Notes: generated by a model not told the origin, from the letters alone. Shown: positions 41,147-49,636, counted from the stretch's first letter. The stretch: 52,399 nt of DNA from an uncultured Akkermansia sp. (GCA_947626545.1 CANQSS010000010.1:1-52399); one strand, 5' to 3'. Translations and numbers: made by a program.

Positions 41147-41491
41147 TTAATCTAAGTTCTTTATTTCCTCCAAATTTCTCTTGAAATCCTGATCAATTTT
41201 ATCCATATCTCTACGGAATTTTTGGTCTGCCTTCTGGAACTCACTATCTAGTTGTTTAATCGCCTTATCGGAGGCTTCAAAGTTTGCTTTGGCAACAAAA
41301 ATAGCTAAACCACACAGGATCACTCCAACTATGCCCAGAGCCTTGGGTTGTTTCCTTTTTATTTTGATAAGCAAACCGATAATCCCGAGCAGAAGACCGA
41401 GGATTGCCGGACATACGGCAAATGTTCCAATAAGCGGAATGAAGGCCAATAATAAAGCGATAATACCGAGAACGAATGCTGCGATAGTCAT
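41147..41491 (-). CDS. small membrane protein with C-terminal coiled coil
   Basis: 114 residues. Three hydrophobic segments (AAFVLGIIALLLAFIPLIGTF, AILGLLLGIIGLLI, LGIVGVILCGLAIFVAK) similar to DUF4190-type proteins, then a charged helix (DKAIKQLDSEFQKADQKFRRDMDKIDQDFKRN). It lies 67 bp before the SPFH gene on the same strand and may be a membrane partner of it. Function unknown. Confidence 0.65.
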   Translation of the reverse strand: MTIAAFVLGIIALLLAFIPLIGTFAVCPAILGLLLGIIGLLIKIKRKQPKALGIVGVILCGLAIFVAKANFEASDKAIKQLDSEFQKADQKFRRDMDKIDQDFKRNLEEIKNLD

Positions 41492-41776
41492 GATAGGAAT
41501 GGGTTATTCAATTGTTGAGTTAATTGTAAGAGAGAACTATACGGCACGTCATGCAATATAGCTTCCTTCTCACAGCAAAGTCTACCGAATTTAGAATCCG
41601 AGCCGTTTTCGATTTATTTTGTTGATTATAAGTTAGTTTATTTCTGCCAAATGAGGCATTTTATGAGCTTTTGCGGGCTACCGCTTCTTGCGGAAGAAGC
41701 TCTCCAAATGTATGTCTGGAAATTTTTGTTGTGCTGTCATATTTTTCTTGCGTACGGATTCTAAATACGTATCACA
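41492..41776. other. AT-rich divergent intergenic region
   Basis: No ORF. It must carry the promoters of the minus-strand array and of the integrase; none is convincing. A hairpin GCTTCTT-GCGG-AAGAAGC lies at 41693-41710. Confidence 0.4.
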
Positions 41777-42778
41777 ATGAAGACGAAATCTGACAGAAAG
41801 ACGGAGCTGGCGGCGGTAGAGGTGCTGCGGCAGACGGGGGTGGATGTATTGGAAGCTGCGTTGGTGGCGAAAGCTGCGCTGGAAGCGGGGAGGGGACGCG
41901 TGAAGCGCGCCATGGCGTGCATTGAGGCGGGGGAGGAAGAACTGCGGCGGCGCGAAAAGACGGTCACCTTTACACGGGCGGTTGAAGAGGCATTGGAGGC
42001 GAGGAAGGACCGACGGAAACGGACGCTGAGCGACTTCCGCGGCATCACGAAACGGTTCATGAGACGGTGCAAGGGGCTGGCGAATCGGCGCATGCGCAGC
42101 ATCTCCGCCGAGGAATGCAAAGAGTACATCAAGCAAGCTTTCAACACGCCACGGCAGCGGAACAAGGCGAGGCTCATCCTCAGCGGGGTCTTCTCCACGG
42201 CGTGCAAGCGAGGCTGGTGCGCGGAAAACCCGGTGCGCAAAGTGGAACCGGAACGCATTGAAGAAAAGCGCATCAACATCCTGAACAAAGAGGAAATCGG
42301 GCGACTCATGCACACCGCCGAGACCTTCGAGAACGGCGCCTGTCTCGCCGCCACAGCCATCATGCTCTACGCGGGCGTGCGCCCGAACGAAGTGGAGCGG
42401 TTGCGCTGGAACAATGTGCGGCTTGATGATGGCGTCATCTGCACCGCCCCGCGCCACAGCAAGACCGGCGGCGCACGACATGTCACCATCTTCCGGCCCC
42501 TGGCACGTATCCTGAAGCGCATCCAGCGTCCCGGGAACGAGCGGATTTGCCCGCCGAACTGGCGTCGTCTCCGAGCACGCCTGCACCGAGAAGCCGGTTT
42601 CATCAACTGGCAGCCGGACGTCCTGCGGCACACCTTCGCCACGCACCACCTGGCCACCTTCCGCAACTACGCCGAGCTTCAGCTGGAAATGGGCCACCGC
42701 TCGGCGGAGCTGTTGCGTACGCGCTACATCGCCATGGAAGGAGTGTACCACCGGGAGAAATCACTGTTGATCAGCTAA
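41777..42778 (+). CDS. tyrosine recombinase / integrase
   Basis: 333 residues. SAM-like core-binding domain about 62-150, catalytic domain from about 170. Catalytic set: Arg202 in YAGVRPNEVERL, Lys229 in HSKTGG, Arg284 in DVLRHTFATHH, His307 in MGHRS and the nucleophile Tyr317 in RTRYIAME. The usual first His of box II is Asp281, a variant seen in some families. It bounds the accessory island on the right and reads away from it. Integrase of a genomic island is the likely role; partner att sites not identified. Confidence 0.88.
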   Translation: MKTKSDRKTELAAVEVLRQTGVDVLEAALVAKAALEAGRGRVKRAMACIEAGEEELRRREKTVTFTRAVEEALEARKDRRKRTLSDFRGITKRFMRRCKGLANRRMRSISAEECKEYIKQAFNTPRQRNKARLILSGVFSTACKRGWCAENPVRKVEPERIEEKRINILNKEEIGRLMHTAETFENGACLAATAIMLYAGVRPNEVERLRWNNVRLDDGVICTAPRHSKTGGARHVTIFRPLARILKRIQRPGNERICPPNWRRLRARLHREAGFINWQPDVLRHTFATHHLATFRNYAELQLEMGHRSAELLRTRYIAMEGVYHREKSLLIS

Positions 42779-42953
42779 GAGAGAAGATACAATTTATTTA
42801 CGATGTGCGATTTACAACACGCACGACGGCCGTCGTGCGCGTGTTGCACATCGTACATAGGCGGCATTTTGTCGCCTACGGCTCAGCAATTTCGCGCGTA
42901 GCGTGCTAGCATTCAAATCGTAAATCGTACATCGTAAATCGTAAATAACCAAC
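42779..42953. repeat. palindrome and heptamer repeats after the integrase
   Basis: A long imperfect palindrome with arms CAACACGCACGACGG / CCGTCGTGCGCGTGTTG (about 42817-42848), a second hairpin TAGGCG...CGCCTA (about 42856-42876), and a CGTAMAT heptamer array at 42915-42946. Parts recur in repeat copy C (gccgtcgtgcgtgttgtacatagg). It is related to the dispersed element but lacks both ends. Confidence 0.6.
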
Positions 42954-43001
42954 AGCTTATGCTGCATGATGTGCCGTTGACTACCATTGGGGGGGGTGTT
43001 T

Positions 43002-43019
43002 TTTCTTGGGACGGATGCG
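43002..43019 (+). repeat. 18-bp repeat tttcttgggacggatg, copy 3
   Basis: Same motif as at 58-77 and 138-157 and, inverted, at 49691-49708. It follows a run of eight G's and lies 70 bp before the FHA gene. Confidence 0.6.
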
Positions 43020-43053
43020 ATGAGATGTGTCACAATCAGGGAAAATTTTTATA

Positions 43054-43082
43054 TTGTCAGGGCGAAATTAGAATGATAGGAT
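43054..43082 (+). promoter_or_regulatory. FHA gene promoter (leaderless)
   Basis: TTGTCA (43054-43059), 17 bp, TAGGAT (43077-43082), then 6 nt to the ATG at 43089. Confidence 0.6.
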
Positions 43083-43088
43083 GGGGGC

Positions 43089-44009
43089 ATGGGAGGATCG
43101 CCACCGATAATGATGCCACCGCCGCCGCCAATTCCGGTAGGCGGGAGCGGCGCGCCACCGGTGCCAATACCACCACCCGTGCCGGTGCTAACGCCACCGC
43201 CTGTGCCAGCGTTAGCTCCGCCGCCTGTACCTGCCGCCCCGGTTTCATTGCCGACTGCAACATTTGATGATGTCCCGCCTGAAGCGCCGGTTGTGGCTGC
43301 TCCAAGCTTGGCCCCACCGCTTCCACCACAAGGAGCAAAAATGGCGCCTCCCCCAGCTCCGCGCAAGGTGGAGCGCGTGTCGAGCGTGCCCTCAGTTCCT
43401 CCACTCCTCGGTGATGAGCTTGGCATGGGGGAATGGGAGGAAGATGTGACGCCCAAAACAGCCGGACCGAAAATCTTACTGGAGCCGCTCCACGTGCTTG
43501 ACCCATTGTGCGTCAAATGGAATATCGGAGCGGGCGCCGGGGCAGCCGAAGCGGCAGGAGCAGGGAAAAAAGCGGCGTCCGGATCGGCATTGGCGGCAAA
43601 CTCTCGCCCGGTGTTCCTGAGTTCGCCAGCCGCACGTTCGCCCTCACCGTCCAAACAAGCTGGGGGCTACCTGCGACTCATGGGGTTACTCTCCACCGGA
43701 AGCCCTTGGGAAAGTGTCTTGTCGATGTCTGACATCGATAAACCGGGTGGAATGGTCATCGGGCGCGACGCGAGCTACTGCAACGTGGTACTCCCGGAGG
43801 GTTCCATTTCGCGTCGTCATGCTCTCATTGAGCGAGTGAACCGCAACGTGGTCATTACTGATTTGAGCTCGACAAACGGTACTGCGGTGAACGGTCGTCA
43901 AATATCATCCGTGGAGCAACGAGTACCGATGATGGATGGTGCTATCTTGACACTGGGAGATGTGACATTGCGAGTAGAAATCATGGAAGGAGCTCCCATC
44001 CCTGTGTGA
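43089..44009 (+). CDS. FHA-domain protein with proline-rich N-terminus
   Basis: 306 residues. Residues 1-90 are a Pro/Val/Ala-rich low-complexity stretch (PPPPPIPVGG, PPPVPALAPPPVPAAP). The forkhead-associated domain is at the C-terminus, about 215-300: GGMVIGRDASYCNVVLPEGSISRRHALI, then ITDLSSTNGTAVNG, with the phosphothreonine-binding Arg, Ser and His/Asn positions present. It probably reads Thr phosphorylation in a signalling or envelope complex; no kinase or phosphatase is adjacent. Start supported by the promoter. Confidence 0.88.
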   Translation: MGGSPPIMMPPPPPIPVGGSGAPPVPIPPPVPVLTPPPVPALAPPPVPAAPVSLPTATFDDVPPEAPVVAAPSLAPPLPPQGAKMAPPPAPRKVERVSSVPSVPPLLGDELGMGEWEEDVTPKTAGPKILLEPLHVLDPLCVKWNIGAGAGAAEAAGAGKKAASGSALAANSRPVFLSSPAARSPSPSKQAGGYLRLMGLLSTGSPWESVLSMSDIDKPGGMVIGRDASYCNVVLPEGSISRRHALIERVNRNVVITDLSSTNGTAVNGRQISSVEQRVPMMDGAILTLGDVTLRVEIMEGAPIPV

Positions 44010-44143
44010 TCAACGCACCTCGCTGCCCTTGCAGCACCACGAAAGCTACACTAGGAAGCGCACTGTCTGCGTGAGATAACGATGTGAGAAGCAGAGAAGG
44101 ATCCACCGAGCACAAAACTCTCAGCGCTGCTATACGCCAGATC

Positions 44144-44407
44144 AGGGCAAACGCATTTGAGAGAAGTTAATCGACAGAGACAACAATCTTGGCAATCGTA
44201 CATGGGCAGCCACCTCGCACCTTCCCGTCGCTTCCTAATTATTCCCGCGCACGGCCTCCACAATTTCCGCTCGTTCCTGCCTTGCAATCCCCGCACCGCA
44301 GGTGCACGAGCCTTCCAAATCGTACTTCGTACCTCGTACATAGGCAGACTCCGTCTGCCACCGTCGTATATCGAAATGGCAACTGCTTTTTCTAATGCGG
44401 TTGCCCT
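44144..44407 (+). repeat. MITE-like dispersed element, copy H (divergent core)
   Basis: Left end agggcaaacgcatttgagag and right end tctaatgcggttgccct are conserved, but most of the interior differs and holds extra hairpins (ggcagac-tcc-gtctgcc at 44343-44359) and only remnants of the heptamers. Confidence 0.7.
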
Positions 44408-44429
44408 GTGCGCCTGATGAAACGCTCCG

Positions 44430-45068
44430 CTACGGTTGCAAGCGCTCAATGCCCCACGAGCCATCCGCCTGCAGGGAATAGAGGAAGCGGTCATGGACGC
44501 GTCCCGGTCCGCCCTGCCAGAACTCCATGTGATGGGGTACCACCCGGTAGCCCCCCCAGAAATCAGGTAGAGGCACCTCACCGTTGGCAAACTTGTTCTT
44601 GAGCTCCTGCAATTTCATCATGAGCAACTTTCTGGTGGATATCACACTGCTCTGATGGGACACCCACGCGCCCAGCTGCGATTCACGCGGGCGCGTCAAG
44701 AAATACTTGAGCGTTTCCGCACGTGTCACTTTCTCCGTGTGCCCACAAATAATAATCTGGCGCTCCAGCGTGACCCACGGGAACAGCAGACTCACCTCCG
44801 GATTCTGCGCTATTTCGCGAGCCTTGCGACTCGTGTAATTTGTAAAAAAGACGAATCCTCGCTCATCATAGTACTTGAGCAGTACCGTGCGCAGGGAAGG
44901 CATCCCCTGAGGGGTGGCTGTAGCTACACTCATGGCATTCGGTTCAGGAATGCCACTCTCCAACGCCTGGTGAAACCATTTGTCGAATTGTTTGAGAGGA
45001 GAAACATCCAAATCCCGCCGGTGAAGCGTATCCTTCAAATACTCCTCACGAAAGTTTGATAAATCCAT
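44430..45068 (-). CDS. pdxH: pyridoxamine 5'-phosphate oxidase
   Basis: FMN enzyme making PLP. 212 residues, usual length. Conserved: NAMSVATATPQGMPSLRTVLLKYYDERGFVFFTNYTSRKAREI (FMN and substrate Arg/Lys), VEKV-like TEKVTRAETLKYF, SQLGAWVSHQSSVI, and the C-terminal WGGYRVVPHHMEFWQGGPGRVHDRFLY and IERLQP. PLP made here would serve hemL and others. Confidence 0.95.
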   Translation of the reverse strand: MDLSNFREEYLKDTLHRRDLDVSPLKQFDKWFHQALESGIPEPNAMSVATATPQGMPSLRTVLLKYYDERGFVFFTNYTSRKAREIAQNPEVSLLFPWVTLERQIIICGHTEKVTRAETLKYFLTRPRESQLGAWVSHQSSVISTRKLLMMKLQELKNKFANGEVPLPDFWGGYRVVPHHMEFWQGGPGRVHDRFLYSLQADGSWGIERLQP

Positions 45069-45074
45069 GCGCCT

Positions 45075-45103
45075 ATTCTACCCAGACAGCGACTGTGTTG
45101 CAA
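45075..45103 (-). promoter_or_regulatory. pdxH promoter (leaderless)
   Basis: Minus strand TTGCAA (45103-45098), 17 bp, TAGAAT (45080-45075), then 6 nt to the ATG at 45068. Confidence 0.7.
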
Positions 45104-45147
45104 GACCTTTCAGTCTGTTTCAAAAACAACACGTCCCGTTTTTAAGC

Positions 45148-45176
45148 GTGACAATCCGATAGTCATCTGCTAGATT
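45148..45176 (+). promoter_or_regulatory. fucosidase promoter and adjacent inverted repeat
   Basis: GTGACA (45148-45153), 17 bp ending TGC, TAGATT (45171-45176). TTAACG-AA-CGTTAA (45175-45188) overlaps the -10 and predicted start, a possible operator. The leader is about 60 nt. Confidence 0.6.
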
Positions 45177-45242
45177 AACGAACGTTAACGCGGTCGCGAC
45201 ACCTGCTCGCAAACGTATATCCCTCATCTCCCTCTACTCGGC

Positions 45243-47726
45243 ATGAAATATCTGATTCAAATCGCCGCATGGGCGGCTCTTGTGTGCCTGTCCCCGATCT
45301 ATGGAAAAGACAAGACAAACCAGAATGAGCTGTGGTACAACAAACCTGCGCAGGTAAAAGCTCTTTCCCTTCCGTGGGCCAATGACGGCGCAAGTGATAC
45401 TCACGAATCGATGAATTCAGGAGATGTGTGGGAATCCAAAACGCTGCCTCTTGGCAATGGACGCGTAGGCGCTACCGTGTATGGAGGTGTGCACTTGGAT
45501 TGCGTGGTGCTCAACGAAGTGAGTCTGTGGTCCGGTGGACAAAATACAGCTAATAATGGATCCGGTTACGAATATGGACCCACGTCGGACTCCACCAAAT
45601 TCGGCAGTTATCAGCCTTTTGCCCAGCTCTTTGTCGCTTTCGATAATCTGGGCGATATATCTCAGTACCGCCGAGCTCTGAATCTCAGAAACGCCGTGGC
45701 GACAACCTCCTTCACCGGATCAAATGGCGGCAGTGAGACGACGTACAAACGCGAATGCTTTGTCAGCAAGCCGGATGACGTATTCGTGTACCATGCCGAG
45801 GCCGAGGGAGGCGGTACACTGAACGCCAAGGTGGCTCTCATGCCCTACCACAGCGTGAGTTACAAAGTTGATGGAACCAATGGTCTGCGAATGACCGGCA
45901 CACTTGCAAACGGTGAAGCTTTTGAGGGCAGGATCATCGTTCTGACGGAGGAAGGCAAGGTGCAAGCCAGTGGCGGGTCGTGTTCTCTATCGGTGGAATA
46001 CGAGGGAGGCGGCGACAGTCAGGCCCCCAAATATAAAGCGCAAAGGGTTCCTTACCTCTGCGTCACCGGTGCGCGCAAGTTCACCATCCTCGTATCATTG
46101 TCCACCAGCTACAAAATGGATTACGCAGCCAACTGGAAGGGCGAAAAGCCCGGGGCTCGTAACCAGCGAATCTTGACAGCTGCCCAAAAACACGATTATA
46201 AGTCACTCTGCAAACGCCACAAGAGTGACTTCTCGACCCTCTTCAACCGGCTGAAACTTGAAATCGGCAGTGGAGAAACTTCTGACTTGCCAACGGATGA
46301 GCGCCTCGCTCACTACAAAGACAGCGCCGATGATTTGGGGCTCGAGCAGCTCATGTTCCAATACGGACGCTACTTGATGATTAGCGGCTCTCGCCCCGGC
46401 AACCTTCCCATGAATCTGCAGGGAATATGGAACAACAAAGTTCACGCTGCATGGGCCTGCGATTATCATACCAACATCAATTTCCAGATGTGCTACTGGT
46501 CAGCGGAAACAGCTAACTTGAGTGAATGCCACGAGCCTCTTTTGGACTACCTGAAAGCGATGCGCAAACCGCTTTCCGAGTTTACCCAGCAAGTGTACAG
46601 CAAAGGGACACCTGGCTGGGTGATGCGTATCTCGCTCAATCCATGGGGAGGCGTGGGTTGGACAATGATGTACCCCACAGCCAATGCCTGGTTCGCCCTG
46701 CACCTCTGGGAGCATTATCAATTCACTCAGGATGCTGACTTTCTGAAAAAAACCGCCTATCCCATCTTCAAAGAACTCTGCCTCTTCTGGGAGCAAAACC
46801 TCAAGAAACTTGGTGCCGGAGGAGAGGGGCTTGTCTCGAATGGCAAACCAGTTGATGTAACCCAGCACCCCGAACTGAAAGATTTGCCTGCCGGAACGCT
46901 TGTTGTACCCGGTGGATGGTCTCACGAATGGGGGCCAACCGAAGATGGGGTTACACACGACCAGCAGCTCGTGCGGGAACTCTTCAAGCTTACTGCGCAG
47001 GCAGCAGATGCTCTGCACACCGATGCTGCCCTTGCAAAACGCTTGTGCTCTATGTCTGCGAAACTCGCACCGAATCGCGTGGGTTCCGGAGGTTACCTGC
47101 AGGAGTGGATTGTCGATCGTCCGGATATGGTCTCCGGTCACCGCCATACATCCCACCTCATCGGCCTCTTCCCTGGTTCCACAATCTCCAAGCGTCTCAC
47201 ACCGGAACTGGCTGAGGCTGCCGCTAAGAGTTTGGAGCTGCGCGGTCTGAGTGCCGACAATCGACGCAGCTGGACATGGCCGTGGCGTACGGCTCTTTAC
47301 GCACGCCTGCACAATGGCGAGAAAGCTTACGAAATGCTCCAAAACCTGTTACGCTACAACACGCTGGACAACTTGATGACCAGCCACCCGCCCATGCAAA
47401 TGGATGGAGTGCTCGGTATGCCCGGGGCAGTGTGCGAAATGCTCGTTCAGAGCCACGAGGGCTGCATTGAGCTGCTGCCGGCGCTTTCCCCTGCATGGAA
47501 GGATGGAAAGGCCACGGGCCTGCGTGCGCGAGGGGGACTGATTGTGGATCTGGAATGGAAAGACGGGAAAGTTACCTCTTTCAGCATCCAGAGTACCATT
47601 CCTGCCCCCCAACCTGTGAAGGTGCTCTCCAATGGAGAAGAAAAATCGATCGTGCCCGAATACAATCCCAAGCGTTCCGCCAAACCGCTCAAGGCGGCTT
47701 CCCCAAAGAAAGCCACGCGTAAGTAA
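45243..47726 (+). CDS. secreted GH95-type alpha-L-fucosidase
   Basis: 827 residues. Signal peptide MKYLIQIAAWAALVCLSPIYG. The N-terminal beta domain carries LPLGNGRVGATVYGGVHLDCVVLNEVSLWSGG. The (alpha/alpha)6 barrel has GNLPMNLQGIWN and CDYHTNINFQMCYW, equivalent to the catalytic Asn pair of GH95 enzymes, and GGWSHEWGPTEDGVTHDQQLVRELF with the acidic residue region. The C-terminal domain includes IELLPALSPAWKDG. It would remove terminal fucose from host or plant glycans outside the cytoplasm. No transporter or sugar-use genes flank it. Confidence 0.88.
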   Translation: MKYLIQIAAWAALVCLSPIYGKDKTNQNELWYNKPAQVKALSLPWANDGASDTHESMNSGDVWESKTLPLGNGRVGATVYGGVHLDCVVLNEVSLWSGGQNTANNGSGYEYGPTSDSTKFGSYQPFAQLFVAFDNLGDISQYRRALNLRNAVATTSFTGSNGGSETTYKRECFVSKPDDVFVYHAEAEGGGTLNAKVALMPYHSVSYKVDGTNGLRMTGTLANGEAFEGRIIVLTEEGKVQASGGSCSLSVEYEGGGDSQAPKYKAQRVPYLCVTGARKFTILVSLSTSYKMDYAANWKGEKPGARNQRILTAAQKHDYKSLCKRHKSDFSTLFNRLKLEIGSGETSDLPTDERLAHYKDSADDLGLEQLMFQYGRYLMISGSRPGNLPMNLQGIWNNKVHAAWACDYHTNINFQMCYWSAETANLSECHEPLLDYLKAMRKPLSEFTQQVYSKGTPGWVMRISLNPWGGVGWTMMYPTANAWFALHLWEHYQFTQDADFLKKTAYPIFKELCLFWEQNLKKLGAGGEGLVSNGKPVDVTQHPELKDLPAGTLVVPGGWSHEWGPTEDGVTHDQQLVRELFKLTAQAADALHTDAALAKRLCSMSAKLAPNRVGSGGYLQEWIVDRPDMVSGHRHTSHLIGLFPGSTISKRLTPELAEAAAKSLELRGLSADNRRSWTWPWRTALYARLHNGEKAYEMLQNLLRYNTLDNLMTSHPPMQMDGVLGMPGAVCEMLVQSHEGCIELLPALSPAWKDGKATGLRARGGLIVDLEWKDGKVTSFSIQSTIPAPQPVKVLSNGEEKSIVPEYNPKRSAKPLKAASPKKATRK

Positions 47727-47734
47727 CGCAATTC

Positions 47735-47766
47735 ATTTACGATTTATGATTTACGATTTACGATTT
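47735..47766 (-). repeat. heptamer array, inverted orientation
   Basis: atttacgatttatgatttacgatttacg: the CGTAAAT heptamer array read on the minus strand, without the element ends, directly after the fucosidase stop. Confidence 0.6.
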
Positions 47767-47788
47767 GGAAAATTCGCGCACTTTTGGC

Positions 47789-47817
47789 GTGACAAGCAAG
47801 CAGGTATATGCTAGATT
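47789..47817 (+). promoter_or_regulatory. promoter of the Fe-S scaffold/GGGtGRT pair
   Basis: GTGACA (47789-47794), 17 bp ending TGC, TAGATT (47812-47817). Same hexamers, spacing and extended -10 as the fucosidase promoter. The leader is about 70 nt. Confidence 0.65.
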
Positions 47818-47892
47818 AGAGGGCGACAAGGAGGAGGCGACGTCACATGCGTGCCGGCGTCTCCCGAGTTCCATACCACGAAAGGCACGACT

Positions 47893-48585
47893 ATGCAATA
47901 TACGACAGAAGTTGAACACATGTGTTGCGTGAAAAAGGGCTGCGACCACGGCCCGGCGCCTATTCCTCAGGAAGGCGCATGGACGCAATCCAAGAAGATT
48001 GAAGATATCTCAGGACTTACGCACGGCGTGGGCTGGTGCGCTCCCCAACAGGGCGCCTGCAAGCTCACCCTTAACGTCAAAAATGGTGTCATTCAGGAAG
48101 CGCTCGTGGAAACCATCGGCTGCTCCGGCATGACTCACTCCGCCGCCATGGCTTCCGAGATTCTTCCGGGTAAAACGGTACTCGAAGCGCTCAATACGGA
48201 CCTCGTGTGTGACGCCATCAATACCGCCATGCGCGAACTCTTCCTGCAAATTGTCTATGGTCGCACACAAAGCGCGTATTCTGAAGGTGGGTTGCCCATC
48301 GGCGCTGGACTGGAGGATCTCGGCAAGGGTCTGCGCTCGCAAGTTGGCACTCTCTACGGCACGCTCAAGAAAGGCTCGCGTTACCTCGAGCTGGCAGAGG
48401 GCTACATCACCAAACTCGCGTTGAATGCGGATGATGAAATCTGCGGCTACCAGTACGTGAAAGTGGGTCCGATGATGGAAGAAATCAAGAAGGGCACGGA
48501 TGCCAACGAGGCATTTAAGAAGTACACCGGCACATACGGACAATTTGAGGGCGCTGCCAAGTACATTGACCCACGCCACGAGTAA
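47893..48585 (+). CDS. iron-sulfur cluster assembly scaffold-like protein
   Basis: 230 residues from MQYTTEVEHMCCVKKGCDHGPAPIP. The IscU/NifU-N-like domain follows: GWCAPQQGACKLTLNVKNGVIQEALVETIGCSGMTHSAAMASEILPGKTVLEAL, with Cys positions corresponding to cluster ligands. Proteins of this type are known next to GGGtGRT proteins, as here (25 bp gap). Their cellular role is not established. Upstream Met at 47851 is less likely because the conserved part begins later. Confidence 0.8.
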   Translation: MQYTTEVEHMCCVKKGCDHGPAPIPQEGAWTQSKKIEDISGLTHGVGWCAPQQGACKLTLNVKNGVIQEALVETIGCSGMTHSAAMASEILPGKTVLEALNTDLVCDAINTAMRELFLQIVYGRTQSAYSEGGLPIGAGLEDLGKGLRSQVGTLYGTLKKGSRYLELAEGYITKLALNADDEICGYQYVKVGPMMEEIKKGTDANEAFKKYTGTYGQFEGAAKYIDPRHE

Positions 48586-48610
48586 TTAACACCTAACCCA
48601 TTTTCAGATT

Positions 48611-49612
48611 ATGCCATTATTTGAATCATACGATCGCCGCATCAACCAGATTCTCCCCGTGCTGAAAAAGTACGGCATCTCTTCCTGCGAGGAAGCAGAG
48701 AAGGTATGCTTGGAGAAAGGCATCGATGTGCGTGCCATTGTGCGCGGCATCCAGAATATCGCCTTCGAGAACGCCGGCTGGGCCTATACGGTAGGCGCTG
48801 CTATCGCCATTAAGAAAGGCTGCACCAAGGCTGCCGACGCAGCTGAGGCCATTGGTGAAGGTCTGCAGAGCTTCTGCATCCCCGGCTCCGTGGCGGATGA
48901 CCGCAAGGTAGGTCTGGGTCACGGCAATTTGGCCGCCATGCTCCTGCGCGAGGAGACAGATTGCTTCTGCTTCTTGGCCGGACACGAATCCTTCGCCGCG
49001 GCGGAGGGAGCCATCGGCATCGCCAAATCTGCCAACAAGGTACGTAAAAAGCCCCTGCGCGTGATTCTCAACGGCCTTGGAAAGGACGCGGCCTACATCA
49101 TTTCCCGCATCAATGGCTTCACCTATTGCCAGACTAAATTCGACTACGCTACCGGCAAGGTGGAGGTCGTGAAGAAGACCCCCTTCTCCACCGGCGAGCG
49201 CGCTAAGGTGAACTGCTACGGCGCGGATGATGTGCGCGAAGGCGTGGCCATCATGTGGCTGGAGGGCGTGGATGTGTCCATCACCGGCAACTCCACAAAT
49301 CCCACCCGCTTCCAGCATCCCGTGGCCGGCACCTATAAGAAAGAGTGCGTGCTGAAAGGCAAGAAGTACTTCTCCGTTGCCTCCGGTGGCGGCACGGGGC
49401 GTACCCTGCACCCGGACAACATGGCTGCCGGCCCTGCCTCCTATGGCTTCACCGACACCTTGGGTCGCATGCACAGCGATGCCCAATTCGCCGGCTCCTC
49501 TTCCGTGCCTGCGCACGTGGAGATGATGGGTCTCATCGGCATGGGCAACAATCCCATGGTCGGCGCCACCGTTTCCGTGGCCGTCGCTGTGGAGGAAGCC
49601 ATGGCGAAGTAA
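48611..49612 (+). CDS. GGGtGRT family protein
   Basis: 333 residues. The eponymous motif appears as VASGGGTGRTLHPDNMAAGPASYG (about 255). Other conserved blocks: FESYDRRINQILPVLKKYGISS, FENAGWAYTVGAAIAIKKG, FCFLAGHESFAAAEGAIGIAKSANKVRKKPLRVILNGLGKDAAYIISRINGF and GNSTNPTRFQHPVAGTYKKE. The reaction is unknown. Co-transcribed with the scaffold protein and closed by a strong terminator. Confidence 0.9.
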   Translation: MPLFESYDRRINQILPVLKKYGISSCEEAEKVCLEKGIDVRAIVRGIQNIAFENAGWAYTVGAAIAIKKGCTKAADAAEAIGEGLQSFCIPGSVADDRKVGLGHGNLAAMLLREETDCFCFLAGHESFAAAEGAIGIAKSANKVRKKPLRVILNGLGKDAAYIISRINGFTYCQTKFDYATGKVEVVKKTPFSTGERAKVNCYGADDVREGVAIMWLEGVDVSITGNSTNPTRFQHPVAGTYKKECVLKGKKYFSVASGGGTGRTLHPDNMAAGPASYGFTDTLGRMHSDAQFAGSSSVPAHVEMMGLIGMGNNPMVGATVSVAVAVEEAMAK

Positions 49613-49636
49613 CCTCAGACATCAATCCTTTATCCT

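Noticed and set aside
41678..42751. 357-residue minus-strand ORF opposite the integrase
   Set aside because: The integrase frame carries all catalytic motifs; this frame is a GC-skewed shadow.
43049..43654. Gly/Thr-rich minus-strand ORF resembling a low-complexity surface protein
   Set aside because: Antisense of the proline-rich stretch of the FHA protein, which has a matching promoter and a recognised domain.
48626..49516. 296-residue minus-strand ORF opposite the GGGtGRT gene
   Set aside because: Antisense of a conserved gene.
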